Origin: Kiritimatiellia bacterium
GTDB taxonomy: Bacteria > Verrucomicrobiota > Kiritimatiellia > RFP12 > UBA1067
NCBI GenBank assembly: GCA_017405115.1
Contig: JAFRBA010000248.1
Location: 1 to 22,327, forward strand
Reading direction: 5' to 3'
Length of the DNA stretch: 22,327 nt
Shown piece by piece: positions 1 to 7,848 of this stretch; the stretch's first letter is position 1, and the number at the start of each line of letters is the position of its first letter. The notes beneath the pieces are model-generated. The model did not search any database, was not told the DNA's origin, and saw only the letters and a program-made list of their open reading frames with translations. Position numbers and translations under genes: made by a program.

Positions 1-3
1 ACA

Positions 4-28
4 AATGCAAAATACCGCAAAAGCGGCA
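4..28 (-). terminator. Possible intrinsic terminator of the sugar operon
   Basis: On the minus strand, about 95 bases after the stop of the last operon gene, a six-pair stem (TGCCGC with GCGGTA, one G-T pair) closes a TTTT loop and is followed by TTTTGCATTTGT. The stem is short and the T tract is interrupted, so this is a modest candidate. Bases 29-123 between it and the gene show nothing else I can support. Confidence 0.35.
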
Positions 29-123
29 CTGCCACCAACCAGCCAGCATGGAAAGCCAGACACTCCGATTCAGGACAGGCAAATCTTAGCGTCGATCCAC
101 CGATTTACCTCCAGAAAACCGGT

Positions 124-1935
124 TTAGTTCTGGAAGCAACGCTCGACCGGAGGGATGAGCATGTTCGCCGCGAACTCCTCGCGCGGAAGAAACGGCGCCA
201 GGTCCTCGAGCGGCGCGGACACCATCGTGCCGTCCGGCAGCTTCTTCGACGCCGCCTTCGGCCCGAGCTTCTCGAACGGGTCGAGCACCACCTCGATAAG
301 CACCGGCCCCTCCGTAGCGAACACGGCGGGCAGCTTTTCGTCCAGCTCCTGGTTGTTCTCAAGCCGGAAGTACGGCAGGCCGTAGGCCGCCGCCAGCTTC
401 TCGAACGAGGGCAGCACGACGCCGGACCCCGCCTCGGAGCCGACGAAGCGCCCCTCGAAGAACGCGCGCTGCGTCGTCTTGATCGAGAGGTACCCCGCGT
501 TGTTGTACACGAACAGCTTCACCGGCAGACGATAGTTGACCAGCGTCTGCAGCTCCTGTAGGTTCATCTGGATCGACCCGTCGCCCTCAAAGCACACCGT
601 CTCGCGCTTCCCCCCGAAGGCGAACGCCGCACCGATCGCGGCGGGCAGCCCGTAGCCCATCGACGCGCACGCCTCGTTTGCGAACATGCGCATCCCCTTC
701 CTCACGGGAATCGTCTGGTACGTGGACGTGTAGGCGACGCCGTTCGCCGTCACGACGGTGAGCGGGTCGGGCGCGTGGCGCATGACCGCCTCCGGCAGAA
801 CGTAGCTGGAGACGTAGTCCGTGCGCTCGCGATGCTCGGGGAGGATCGTCGGATACGCCTCGCGCAGCCTGCGGCAGTAGGCAAGCCACGCCTCCTTCGG
901 CGGCATCGACGGCAGCGCGGCGCGCAGCGCGCGCAGAAAGGCGCCGGCGTCGGAGCATATCTTCACGTCCGGGCGGAACGTCGGCTTCTCCAGCTCGTTC
1001 GGGTCTACGTCGACCATGATCTTCTTCGCCGCGCGCGCGACCGTGTCGTATGCGTAGCCGCAGATGCGTATCCCCATGCGCGTGCCAAGCACGAGGAAAA
1101 GGTCGCTGTTCTGCATTATGAAGTTAGCGGCGCGCGCGCCGAGTATCCCGGGACGCCCGAAGAACAGCGGGTGGTCCGACGGGATCAGGTCGATTCCGGA
1201 GATCGAGGTGAGGACGGGAATGCCAAGCGCCTCCGCCGTCTCGAGGAAGAGCCCCTCCGCGCATGCGTTGTGCACGCCGGAGCCGACGATCACCGCCGGG
1301 CGTTCCGCGTTCCGCAGGGCCTCCGCGACGGCGGCGACCTGCGCGGCGTCGGGTTCGAGCGGAGCGGCAGGCGAGTCGTCCGCAACGCCGTCCGCCACGC
1401 CAGCGTCCATCTCGGCGGCCTGGATGTCGAGCGGCACGTCGATCCACACCGGCCCCGGCCTTCCCTCGCGGCAGATGCGCCACGCCTTCGCGAGGACGCC
1501 CGGCACCTCCTCGACGCTCATCACGGTCGTCGCGAACTTCGTCATCGGCCGCACCGCGTCGACGATGTTGTACTCCTGGTCGCCGAGCTGGCGGAGCTTC
1601 AGCTCCGGACAGGCCGTGATCATGGTGGCGCGCTTGATCTGCCCGGAGACGACGACCATCGGAACAGAGTCCAGCCAGGCGCCCATCACGCCCGTCAGGG
1701 CGTTCGTGCCGCCGGGCCCGGTCGTCACGCAGATGACGCCCGGGCGCCCGGACGCGCGAGCATATCCCTCCGCGGCCATCGCGCACGCCTGCTCGTGCAG
1801 GTTGCACACGTAGCGGATGCGCGGCTCCAGCCCGAGCGCGTCGTTCAGGTGCATCGCGCCGCCGCCGGTGACGAGGAACACGTGGTCGACGCCGCGGTCG
1901 GCCAGCGACCGCCAGATGTAGTCGGCAACCCTCAT
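124..1935 (-). CDS. ThDP-dependent acetolactate synthase-like enzyme, YerE type
   Basis: This 603-residue protein has the three-domain layout of the acetolactate synthase/pyruvate decarboxylase family. The N-terminal pyrimidine-binding domain carries the catalytic glutamate E48 (in NLHEQ) and a GPGGTNAL loop at about 73-80. A central FAD/Rossmann-like domain spans roughly 195-340. The C-terminal pyrophosphate domain has the ThDP/magnesium motif GDG 451-453, then 24 residues, then NN 478-479. It is the last gene of the operon and its ATG overlaps the rfbH stop (ATGA). In Yersinia, YerE is a flavin- and ThDP-dependent enzyme that adds a pyruvate-derived two-carbon unit to a CDP-3,6-dideoxy-4-ketohexose. 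Location right after rfbF, rfbG and rfbH makes that role the best inference. A housekeeping IlvB for branched-chain amino acids is less likely, because no ilvN or ilvC is nearby. The family call is firm; the substrate is inferred. Confidence 0.85.
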   Translation of the reverse strand: MRVADYIWRSLADRGVDHVFLVTGGGAMHLNDALGLEPRIRYVCNLHEQACAMAAEGYARASGRPGVICVTTGPGGTNALTGVMGAWLDSVPMVVVSGQIKRATMITACPELKLRQLGDQEYNIVDAVRPMTKFATTVMSVEEVPGVLAKAWRICREGRPGPVWIDVPLDIQAAEMDAGVADGVADDSPAAPLEPDAAQVAAVAEALRNAERPAVIVGSGVHNACAEGLFLETAEALGIPVLTSISGIDLIPSDHPLFFGRPGILGARAANFIMQNSDLFLVLGTRMGIRICGYAYDTVARAAKKIMVDVDPNELEKPTFRPDVKICSDAGAFLRALRAALPSMPPKEAWLAYCRRLREAYPTILPEHRERTDYVSSYVLPEAVMRHAPDPLTVVTANGVAYTSTYQTIPVRKGMRMFANEACASMGYGLPAAIGAAFAFGGKRETVCFEGDGSIQMNLQELQTLVNYRLPVKLFVYNNAGYLSIKTTQRAFFEGRFVGSEAGSGVVLPSFEKLAAAYGLPYFRLENNQELDEKLPAVFATEGPVLIEVVLDPFEKLGPKAASKKLPDGTMVSAPLEDLAPFLPREEFAANMLIPPVERCFQN

Positions 1936-3257
1936 TTCCCGCAGAACTCCCTGATGGACTTTACCATGTATTCGAGCCTGGCCTCGCCCATCCCGGGATA
2001 GAGGCCGACCCAGAGCGAGTCGTTCATTATCGTCTCCGTGTTGTCGAGCTGCCCGACGACGCGGTAGTCGACGCCATCCGCGAGCGACTCGAAGCACGGG
2101 TGGCGCAGGATGTTCCCGGCGAAGAGGTTGCGCGTCTGTATGTTGCGCGACTCGAGGAACTTCGCGAGGTCGTTGCGCGAGAAGCCGGCGTCCGGCTTCA
2201 CGGTCATGAGGAAGCCGAACCACGACGGGTCGGACTCCGCCAGCTTCGAGAAGAGCCGCAGCTGCGGCAGGTCGCGAAGCCCCGCGTACAGCCGCGAGAA
2301 GTTGGCGCGCCGGGCCGCGGCGAACGACGGGAACTTCTCGAGCTGCGCGCAACCGACGGCCGCCTGCATGTCGGTTGCCTTCAGGTTGTAGCCGAAGTGC
2401 GAGTACACGTACTTGTGGTCGTAGCCGAGCGGCAGCTTGCCGAACTGCTTCGTGAAGCGGCAGCCGCACGTGTTGTCGACGCCCGACTCGCACCAGCAGT
2501 CGCGCCCCCAGTCGCGCATTGAGAGCGCGACCTTGCGCAGCAGGGGGTCGTTCGTCACGACCGCGCCGCCCTCGCCCATCGTGAGGTGGTGAGGCGGATA
2601 GAAGCTGGAGGTGCCGAGGTCGCCCCACGTGCCCGTGAAACGTCCGGCGAAGGTGCTTCCGAGCGCGTCGCAGTTGTCCTCGATCAGCCACAGGCCGTGC
2701 TTGTCGCAGAACGCCTTCACGGCCCTCGCGTCGAACGGGTTGCCGAGCGTGTGGGCGAGCATCACGGCCTTGGTGCGGGAGGAGACGGCGGCCTCGAGCT
2801 TCGTCGTGTCCACATTGGCCGTCGCGAGGTCCACGTCGACGAACACCGGCACGGCGCCGTACTGCACGATAGGCGCGACGGTCGTCGGGAAGCCGGCGGC
2901 AACCGTGATCACCTCGTCGCCGCGCCTCACGCGCCTGTCGCCGAGAAGCGGAGACGTGAGCGTCATGAACGCCAGCAGGTTCGCCGACGACCCCGAGTTC
3001 ACCAGCAGCGCGAACCGCACGCCGAGGTACTCCGCGAGCCCAGCCTCGAACTTCTTCGACCAGCGTCCGTAGGTGAGCCAGAACTCCAGTGACGAGTCAA
3101 CGAGGTTCTGCATCTCCCGCTCGTCGAAGACGCGTCCGGCGTAGTTCACGCGCGACTTGCCGGGCAAGAACTCCGCGTCCTGCCTGGCCTTGTGCACGAG
3201 CCGGTAGTACTCGGCTGTCTTCTCAAGAATCTCCCTCTTCAGTTCCTCCGCGTTCAT
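1932..3257 (-). CDS. rfbH: CDP-6-deoxy-4-keto-glucose 3-dehydrase (E1), RfbH/DdhC
   Basis: This 441-residue protein belongs to the PLP aspartate-aminotransferase fold but is the dehydrase type. The position normally held by the Schiff-base lysine is histidine in SFYPPHHLTMGEGG (HH at 223-224), the hallmark of E1. The cysteines C196, C254, C256 and C264 reproduce the C-X57-C-X1-C-X7-C pattern known to bind the [2Fe-2S] cluster of E1. The stretch QFGKLPLGYDHKY and the following SHFGYNLKATDMQ are also family-typical. With an E3 reductase it removes the C3 hydroxyl of CDP-6-deoxy-4-ketoglucose to give the 3,6-dideoxy sugar. No E3 gene (ascD/ddhD) is present in the window. I chose the start at 3257 because AAAGGAG lies about 9 bases upstream and the ATG overlaps the preceding stop as ATGA. 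An in-frame upstream extension is open but unlikely. Confidence 0.95.
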   Translation of the reverse strand: MNAEELKREILEKTAEYYRLVHKARQDAEFLPGKSRVNYAGRVFDEREMQNLVDSSLEFWLTYGRWSKKFEAGLAEYLGVRFALLVNSGSSANLLAFMTLTSPLLGDRRVRRGDEVITVAAGFPTTVAPIVQYGAVPVFVDVDLATANVDTTKLEAAVSSRTKAVMLAHTLGNPFDARAVKAFCDKHGLWLIEDNCDALGSTFAGRFTGTWGDLGTSSFYPPHHLTMGEGGAVVTNDPLLRKVALSMRDWGRDCWCESGVDNTCGCRFTKQFGKLPLGYDHKYVYSHFGYNLKATDMQAAVGCAQLEKFPSFAAARRANFSRLYAGLRDLPQLRLFSKLAESDPSWFGFLMTVKPDAGFSRNDLAKFLESRNIQTRNLFAGNILRHPCFESLADGVDYRVVGQLDNTETIMNDSLWVGLYPGMGEARLEYMVKSIREFCGK

Positions 3258-4084
3258 GTCGTGGTCTCCTTTCCTCGTGAGAACTTCGGCTTCAACAGCC
3301 TCTGGCGGTATGCGCGCCGCTTGTCGTGGTCGAAGATGAAAAGCGCCCTGGTCTTTACCGCCGTGCGCTGAAGCCACTCTCTGAACAGCGCGCGTCGCTT
3401 GCCGCGCAGGCGGATCGCGCTGAACAGCCTGCAGTTGAACGGTATGTCGCCAAACGCCGGGTTCTTGCCCTGCGGGTGGATCGGTGCGTCCACGAGGACC
3501 ACCCCGTCAGCAAGCTCGCGCGCGTCCACGCCATCCCCGTCCCGGTGGCGCATTACCAGCAGGTCCACCCCGCTTTCCGGGAATTTGGCGCGGAAGATCC
3601 CGGCGGCCGCGAGTATGTCGTCGGGTTCGGGGCTGTTGCGCCACGTCCAGTACACCAGGAGGACGCGCTTCGACGAGCGCATGGTGCGGTAGAACCGCGC
3701 GATGCGCCGGTCGTATTTGCGCCTGACCTCCGGATACACCTCCTCTATCGGGCGGTCGATCGGGAAGTCGTGCGGAATCACGATGTGCAGTGCGTCGTCG
3801 CCGCACCAGGCGTGGCGTGTGTCGTCGAGGACCCCGTCCGGCGTCTGCACGGGCTTCGGCGGCGGGATGGAGAGGATGTTCTCCAGCTTCAGGAAGCCGG
3901 CAAACTCGTCCCGCACGATCTCCGCGACCCTCGTCATGCTGAGCGTCCACGTGCCCAGCCAGTCTAGCGGGTACGACTCCCGGCGCAGGCGGTTCTTTAT
4001 GAGATGCCCGGCGCATCCGCAGTCTGGCCCGATGCTGCACACGAAGTCGTATCTGGTGCGAAGCAGCCGCTTCAGGTTCCGCAT
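3254..4084 (-). CDS. DUF1796 family protein (putative papain-like cysteine peptidase fold), copy 1
   Basis: A 276-residue protein with the DUF1796 signature. An N-terminal strand reads VCSIGPDCGC (C22, C24), followed by SYPLDW (38-42), and later an IPHDF segment with H105. The Cys-His pair is what led the family to be described as peptidase-like; no activity is established as far as I know. There is no signal peptide, and the C-terminus is basic (KPKFSRGKETTT). The gene sits between the CDP-glucose dehydratase and the 3-dehydrase. Its start lies 13 bases inside the end of rfbG and its stop overlaps the rfbH start (ATGA), so it is translated with the sugar pathway. It is clearly more divergent than the two other copies at 7849-8688 and 9777-10604. 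A role in assembling or modifying the surface glycan is inferred from position only. Confidence 0.8.
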   Translation of the reverse strand: MRNLKRLLRTRYDFVCSIGPDCGCAGHLIKNRLRRESYPLDWLGTWTLSMTRVAEIVRDEFAGFLKLENILSIPPPKPVQTPDGVLDDTRHAWCGDDALHIVIPHDFPIDRPIEEVYPEVRRKYDRRIARFYRTMRSSKRVLLVYWTWRNSPEPDDILAAAGIFRAKFPESGVDLLVMRHRDGDGVDARELADGVVLVDAPIHPQGKNPAFGDIPFNCRLFSAIRLRGKRRALFREWLQRTAVKTRALFIFDHDKRRAYRQRLLKPKFSRGKETTT

Positions 4085-5148
4085 GACTCGTATTCCCTGA
4101 TCTGCCTGTCCGTCACGTCGACCGCCGACTCTCCTCCGCAGACGGCCATGTGCCACTCGACGGTGCGCGCAACGGTGGTCTCGAAGTCCCACCGGGGCTT
4201 CCAGCCGAGGACTTCGCGCGCCTTGGAGATGTCGAGGTTCAAGAGCCCCGCCTCATGGACGGCGTTCGGGTCGCTGCGGTCCTGCCACGTGCCTGCGCAG
4301 TGGCGGAGTATCTCATTGACGAGGTCTTCCACCGAGCGGTTCGCCGCAGGGTCGGGGCCGAAGTTGAAACCAGAGGCGTAGTCCTCGAAGCGGGTGCGCG
4401 TGGCAAGCGCCGCGCCGAGCGTCAGGTAGCCGTCCAGCGGCTCCAGCACATGCTGCCACGGACGCGTCGACGCCTTGTTGCGAACGGCGATGGGCTCGCC
4501 GCGGTCGAGTGCGCGCAGGCAGTCCGGCACAAGCCGGTCCTCCGCCCAGTCGCCGCCGCCAATCACGTTTCCGGCGCGGGCCGACGCGACCCAGACCAGG
4601 CTGGACGGGTCGCCGAAGAAGCTGCGCCGGTAGCTGGAGATCGCGATTTCGCAGGCGCCCTTCGACGCGCTGTAGGGGTCGTATCCGCCGAAGGGGTCCG
4701 TCTCGCGGCATGGCCTGCCGGTCTCGAAGTTCTCGTACACCTTGTCGGTGGTCACGCAGACGACCGAGCAGGGCTTCTCCAGCCGACGGCAGGCGTCCAG
4801 CAGATGCACCGTGCCCATCACGTTCGCGGCGAACGTCTCGACCGGCTCCCGGTAGGAGAGGCGCACGAGAGGCTGCGCGGCGAGGTGGAACACGAAGTCC
4901 GGCTCTGCGGCCACGAGTGCGCGGGCGAGCGCCTCCCGGTCTCGTATGTCGCCGATATCGTGGGAGCCGATCCGCCCGGCAAGGCCGAGCTTGTCAAAGA
5001 GGGCCGGGTCCGTCGGCGGATCGAGGGCAAAGCCCCGCACGTCCGCGCCGAGCGAAAGGAGCCATTCGCAGAGCCACGAGCCCTTGAAGCCCGTGTGGCC
5101 CGTCACGAACACCCGGGCGCCGCGGTAGCAGTCGAAGCCAGCTTTCAT
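4072..5148 (-). CDS. rfbG: CDP-glucose 4,6-dehydratase
   Basis: This 358-residue extended short-chain dehydrogenase converts CDP-glucose to CDP-4-keto-6-deoxyglucose in the cytoplasm. It has the NAD-binding loop VTGHTGFKGSW (15-25), the TTDK segment (133-136) and the catalytic YSASK (Y159, K163). The sequence GHTGFKGSWL is specific to CDP-glucose dehydratases rather than dTDP-glucose ones. The start at 5148 was chosen because its ATG overlaps the stop of rfbF as ATGA and AAGGA lies just upstream; an in-frame ATG at 5166 is an alternative. The stop overlaps the following DUF1796 gene by 13 bases. It supplies the substrate of RfbH, two genes downstream. Confidence 0.95.
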   Translation of the reverse strand: MKAGFDCYRGARVFVTGHTGFKGSWLCEWLLSLGADVRGFALDPPTDPALFDKLGLAGRIGSHDIGDIRDREALARALVAAEPDFVFHLAAQPLVRLSYREPVETFAANVMGTVHLLDACRRLEKPCSVVCVTTDKVYENFETGRPCRETDPFGGYDPYSASKGACEIAISSYRRSFFGDPSSLVWVASARAGNVIGGGDWAEDRLVPDCLRALDRGEPIAVRNKASTRPWQHVLEPLDGYLTLGAALATRTRFEDYASGFNFGPDPAANRSVEDLVNEILRHCAGTWQDRSDPNAVHEAGLLNLDISKAREVLGWKPRWDFETTVARTVEWHMAVCGGESAVDVTDRQIREYESCGT

Positions 5149-5948
5149 TTCCAGTCCTTTGTCCATGGCGCGGAGCCCTCTCTCCACAGCCGGTTCAGAA
5201 GCTCGTACTCGCGCGCGGTGTCCATGCACTGCCAGAAGCCCTCGTGGCGGTAGACGGTCATGTCGCCGTTGAGCGCGCTGTCCTGCATCGGGGCCTGCTC
5301 GAAGAAAAGGTCCTTGTCGACCGTGAGGTACTTGGAGACGAACCGGCGGTCGACGACCATGTAGCCGCCGTTGATGTACTTGGCGGACTTCGTGGGCTTT
5401 TCGTCGAAGCGCACGATCCTGTCGCCCTCCATCACCATCTCGCCGAAGCGCGCCGAGGGGTGCACCGCCGAGACGGTGATGAGCCTCTTCGCCTTGCGGT
5501 GCAGCCTCAACGTCGCCGCGATGTCGACGTCCGCGACGCCGTCGCCGTACGTGAGGAAGAACTCGCGGTCTCCGGGCTTCAGGTACTTCGCGGCGCGCGC
5601 CACCCGTCCGCCTGTCATCGTCTCGAGGCCCGTGCCGACGAGAGTGACCTCCCAGTCGGACTCCGGCACGTCCTCGTGGAAGCGCACCTTAGGGTCGTGG
5701 CCGAGCGTGATCGTGGCGTCGCTGGTGCGCAGGTGGTAGTTCATGAAGTAGTCCACGAACGCCTCCCGCTTGTATCCGAGGCAAAGGATGAACCGCCTGC
5801 ACCCGAACGCCGCGTACGTCTTCATTATGTGCCACACGATCGGCTGCTCCCCGATCGGCACCATCGGCTTCGGCAGAAGCTCGGTGACTTCCCTGAGCCG
5901 CGTGCCCTTGCCTCCGCACAGTATCATCACAGGCGGCATCTTCATCAT
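5145..5948 (-). CDS. rfbF: Glucose-1-phosphate cytidylyltransferase
   Basis: A 267-residue sugar-nucleotide transferase, slightly longer than the usual ~257 residues, that makes CDP-glucose from CTP and glucose-1-phosphate. It has the nucleotidyltransferase signature GGKGTRL (12-18), PKPMVPIG (26-33) and the magnesium-binding aspartate in YGDGVADVD (D136). The C-terminal sequence matches the CDP-glucose branch of the family, not the dTDP-glucose one. It starts the CDP-sugar pathway and directly precedes rfbG, with a 4-bp ATGA overlap. A strong GGAGG site lies immediately upstream. Two adjacent ATGs (5948 and 5945) are possible. The first overlaps the upstream stop as ATGA, while the second has the better spacing from GGAGG. 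Confidence 0.95.
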   Translation of the reverse strand: MMKMPPVMILCGGKGTRLREVTELLPKPMVPIGEQPIVWHIMKTYAAFGCRRFILCLGYKREAFVDYFMNYHLRTSDATITLGHDPKVRFHEDVPESDWEVTLVGTGLETMTGGRVARAAKYLKPGDREFFLTYGDGVADVDIAATLRLHRKAKRLITVSAVHPSARFGEMVMEGDRIVRFDEKPTKSAKYINGGYMVVDRRFVSKYLTVDKDLFFEQAPMQDSALNGDMTVYRHEGFWQCMDTAREYELLNRLWREGSAPWTKDWK

Positions 5949-7000
5949 GCACCTCCTCTTATGTTGGACGGTATCTCGTAGTCTCCGCCGCGCCGCAGAC
6001 GCCTCGCGACGCCCCTCCGCACGGCAAACCTCTCAAGCCTCCCCAAGCCCGCCATTCCCCGCAGCGCGTCTGCGGCGTCCCTCTCCAGGTCGCGGCTTCG
6101 CTCGTCCTTCCGGAACTCCGGGCTCATCCCGTACCACGCGCACATGGCGTCGCTTTCTAGCCGCCACCGGTACCAGGCAGTCATCTGGCTGAACACCTGC
6201 CCGCCTGCGAGCCGCGCCACGAGCCGCAGCCTCTGAAGAGCCGAAAGCCGCGTCTCGCGACGGAGAAAGCGTATGTACTCGACGAACTCCTTCACGAGGA
6301 ACGGCGGCGTGAAGTAGTATTCCGACGGGTCGCGGTACGACACGGACGCCGCGATCCCCTCGTACGGCGGCTTGTTCATCCGCACGAACGGCACGTCGAC
6401 GACGGCGTACGGGCCGTGCCCGAGCGCGAGGCTCACGAGGTAGTCCGTCGAGTACGGGCGCACGACCGGGTCCAGCGCGCGCAGCCTCGCCAGGATGCCG
6501 AACTCGCGCAGCGCGGCGGACGAGAAGAAGTGTCCGCTCGGATGGGTGAAGGCGAGGCCGTGTCTGCGGAACGCGGCAAAGCCGCGACTGACGCGCACCG
6601 TCTCCGGAGATGTACCGTCGCCGTTCAGCACAAACTCGCCGCAGACCGCGTCCAGGCCAGAGAGGGCCGCGAGCGCGGACGCCATGCCGCCGGGCAGAAT
6701 CTCGTCCTTGTCCGTCAGCTGCATCACGTACCGTCCGTGCGCGGCCTCGAAGGCGCACAACTGGTTCTCGAACGCCCCGACGTTCGCGTCGTTGCGCAGC
6801 AGAACGAGGCGCGGGTCGGAGACTGCGGCGACGGCGTCGGCCGTGCAGTCCGAGGACGCGTTGTCCGAGACGACGATCTCGAAGGCACCCGACGGCTCGG
6901 CCTCCAGCCAGGCGCGTACGCGCCCGGCGAGCCATCCGCCGCGGTTGTATGTCGGCACACACACCGAGAGCAACGGGGTCTGTGGCGACGCTCCCGTCAC
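5945..7000 (-). CDS. Family 2 glycosyltransferase
   Basis: A 351-residue cytoplasmic GT-A glycosyltransferase. The N-terminal Rossmann-like domain opens with LSVCVPTYNRGGWL and holds the nucleotide-binding aspartate in VVSDNASSDCT (D46). The metal-binding DxD position reads TDKDE (D97, D99), with NVGAFEN before it. The C-terminal half (about 230-351) is arginine-rich, lacks membrane segments and probably carries acceptor specificity. It starts with GTG, overlapping the stop of the previous GT2 gene as GTGA, and its stop overlaps rfbF. It probably adds one sugar to the glycan that uses the CDP-sugar made downstream in this operon; donor and acceptor cannot be told from the sequence. Confidence 0.88.
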   Translation of the reverse strand: MTGASPQTPLLSVCVPTYNRGGWLAGRVRAWLEAEPSGAFEIVVSDNASSDCTADAVAAVSDPRLVLLRNDANVGAFENQLCAFEAAHGRYVMQLTDKDEILPGGMASALAALSGLDAVCGEFVLNGDGTSPETVRVSRGFAAFRRHGLAFTHPSGHFFSSAALREFGILARLRALDPVVRPYSTDYLVSLALGHGPYAVVDVPFVRMNKPPYEGIAASVSYRDPSEYYFTPPFLVKEFVEYIRFLRRETRLSALQRLRLVARLAGGQVFSQMTAWYRWRLESDAMCAWYGMSPEFRKDERSRDLERDAADALRGMAGLGRLERFAVRRGVARRLRRGGDYEIPSNIRGGA

Positions 7001-7836
7001 CTGAACCTCCGCTGTATGTTAAGAAACGGAATCACCCCGAAGAGCCGCACGTCGGTCTCGCGCTCCACGGACGTGATCTTGAGTATGAGCAGGCCGAAAA
7101 GTCGAACGCGGCGGACGACGCGGCGCCTGAACTCGTACTCTGTGTAGAGCTCGGGGTAGTGGACCTTCGCCCACGCCCGCACTCTGAGGTCGGCCGCCAC
7201 CAGTTGCTTCTTGCGCACCAGAGACGTGTTGTCGTCGTGCCAGCGGTAGTCGATCATCACCTCCTGGAGGTTGTGGAAGCCCGTGTGCGGCAGGAGCTTC
7301 ATCCACAGCATGTAGTCCTCGACAGGCGAGAACTCGGCCTCGTAGCGGATGCCGCGTTCCTTCAGCACGGAGGCGCGTATCATCGACGCCGGATGCCAAA
7401 GGGTGGGAGAGGACATGAGGCCGTACTTTATGTCGTGGTCGCCCTCGGGATACGTGTTGACCGCGCCGTTCGTCGTCAGGCGCGTCCAGCCACCCACAAC
7501 GCCGCACTCGGGATGCGCGTCAAGCCAGGCAACCTGCTTCTCCAGGCGGTCGGGACGGCAGACGTCGTCGTGGTCGAACACTGCGAGGTATTCGCCCTTG
7601 GCCATGTCCATCAGGCGGTTGCGGGACTCTGCGATGCCGAGGTTGCGCTCGTTCCGTGCGTACACGATCCGGGGGTCGCCGTATCCGCGCACGACCTTCT
7701 CGCGGTCGTCCTCTGGACAGTCGTCCAGCAGCAGAAGCTCGAAGTCTCGGAATGTCTGATTCAGGACGCTCTCGATGGCCTCCCTCAGGAAGCCTTCGTC
7801 CGTCCTGTATATCGGCATAAGCACTGAAACCTTCAT
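6997..7836 (-). CDS. Family 2 glycosyltransferase
   Basis: A 279-residue GT-A glycosyltransferase of the WbyL/EpsE-like type. It has VSVLMPIYRT at the N-terminus, the LLLLDDC aspartates (D38-D39), RNLGIAESRN, and the metal site VFDHDD (D88, D90, D91). The probable catalytic-base segment SPVEDYMLW has E173-D174. There is no transmembrane segment. Its ATG follows the upstream DUF1796 stop by 12 bases with a GGGGAG ribosome site in the gap, and its stop overlaps the next GT2 gene. The pair of GT2 genes suggests that at least two linkages of the surface glycan are made from this operon. Substrates are unknown. Confidence 0.9.
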   Translation of the reverse strand: MKVSVLMPIYRTDEGFLREAIESVLNQTFRDFELLLLDDCPEDDREKVVRGYGDPRIVYARNERNLGIAESRNRLMDMAKGEYLAVFDHDDVCRPDRLEKQVAWLDAHPECGVVGGWTRLTTNGAVNTYPEGDHDIKYGLMSSPTLWHPASMIRASVLKERGIRYEAEFSPVEDYMLWMKLLPHTGFHNLQEVMIDYRWHDDNTSLVRKKQLVAADLRVRAWAKVHYPELYTEYEFRRRVVRRVRLFGLLILKITSVERETDVRLFGVIPFLNIQRRFR

Positions 7837-7848
7837 GAGCAGCTCCCC

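Noticed and set aside
775..2001. Long plus-strand open frame (408 codons) opposite the ThDP enzyme gene
   Set aside because: It is antisense to a well-supported gene, rich in Arg/His/Ala as expected for the mirror of GC-rich codons, and shows no domain.
1936..2691. In-frame upstream extension of the ThDP enzyme by 252 codons
   Set aside because: The extra sequence is an alternate frame of rfbH with no similarity to any N-terminal domain; the family starts at MRVADYIW.
6610..7827. Plus-strand open frame of 405 codons opposite two glycosyltransferases
   Set aside because: Very Arg-rich, no motifs, and covers the overlap of two clear GT2 genes on the other strand.
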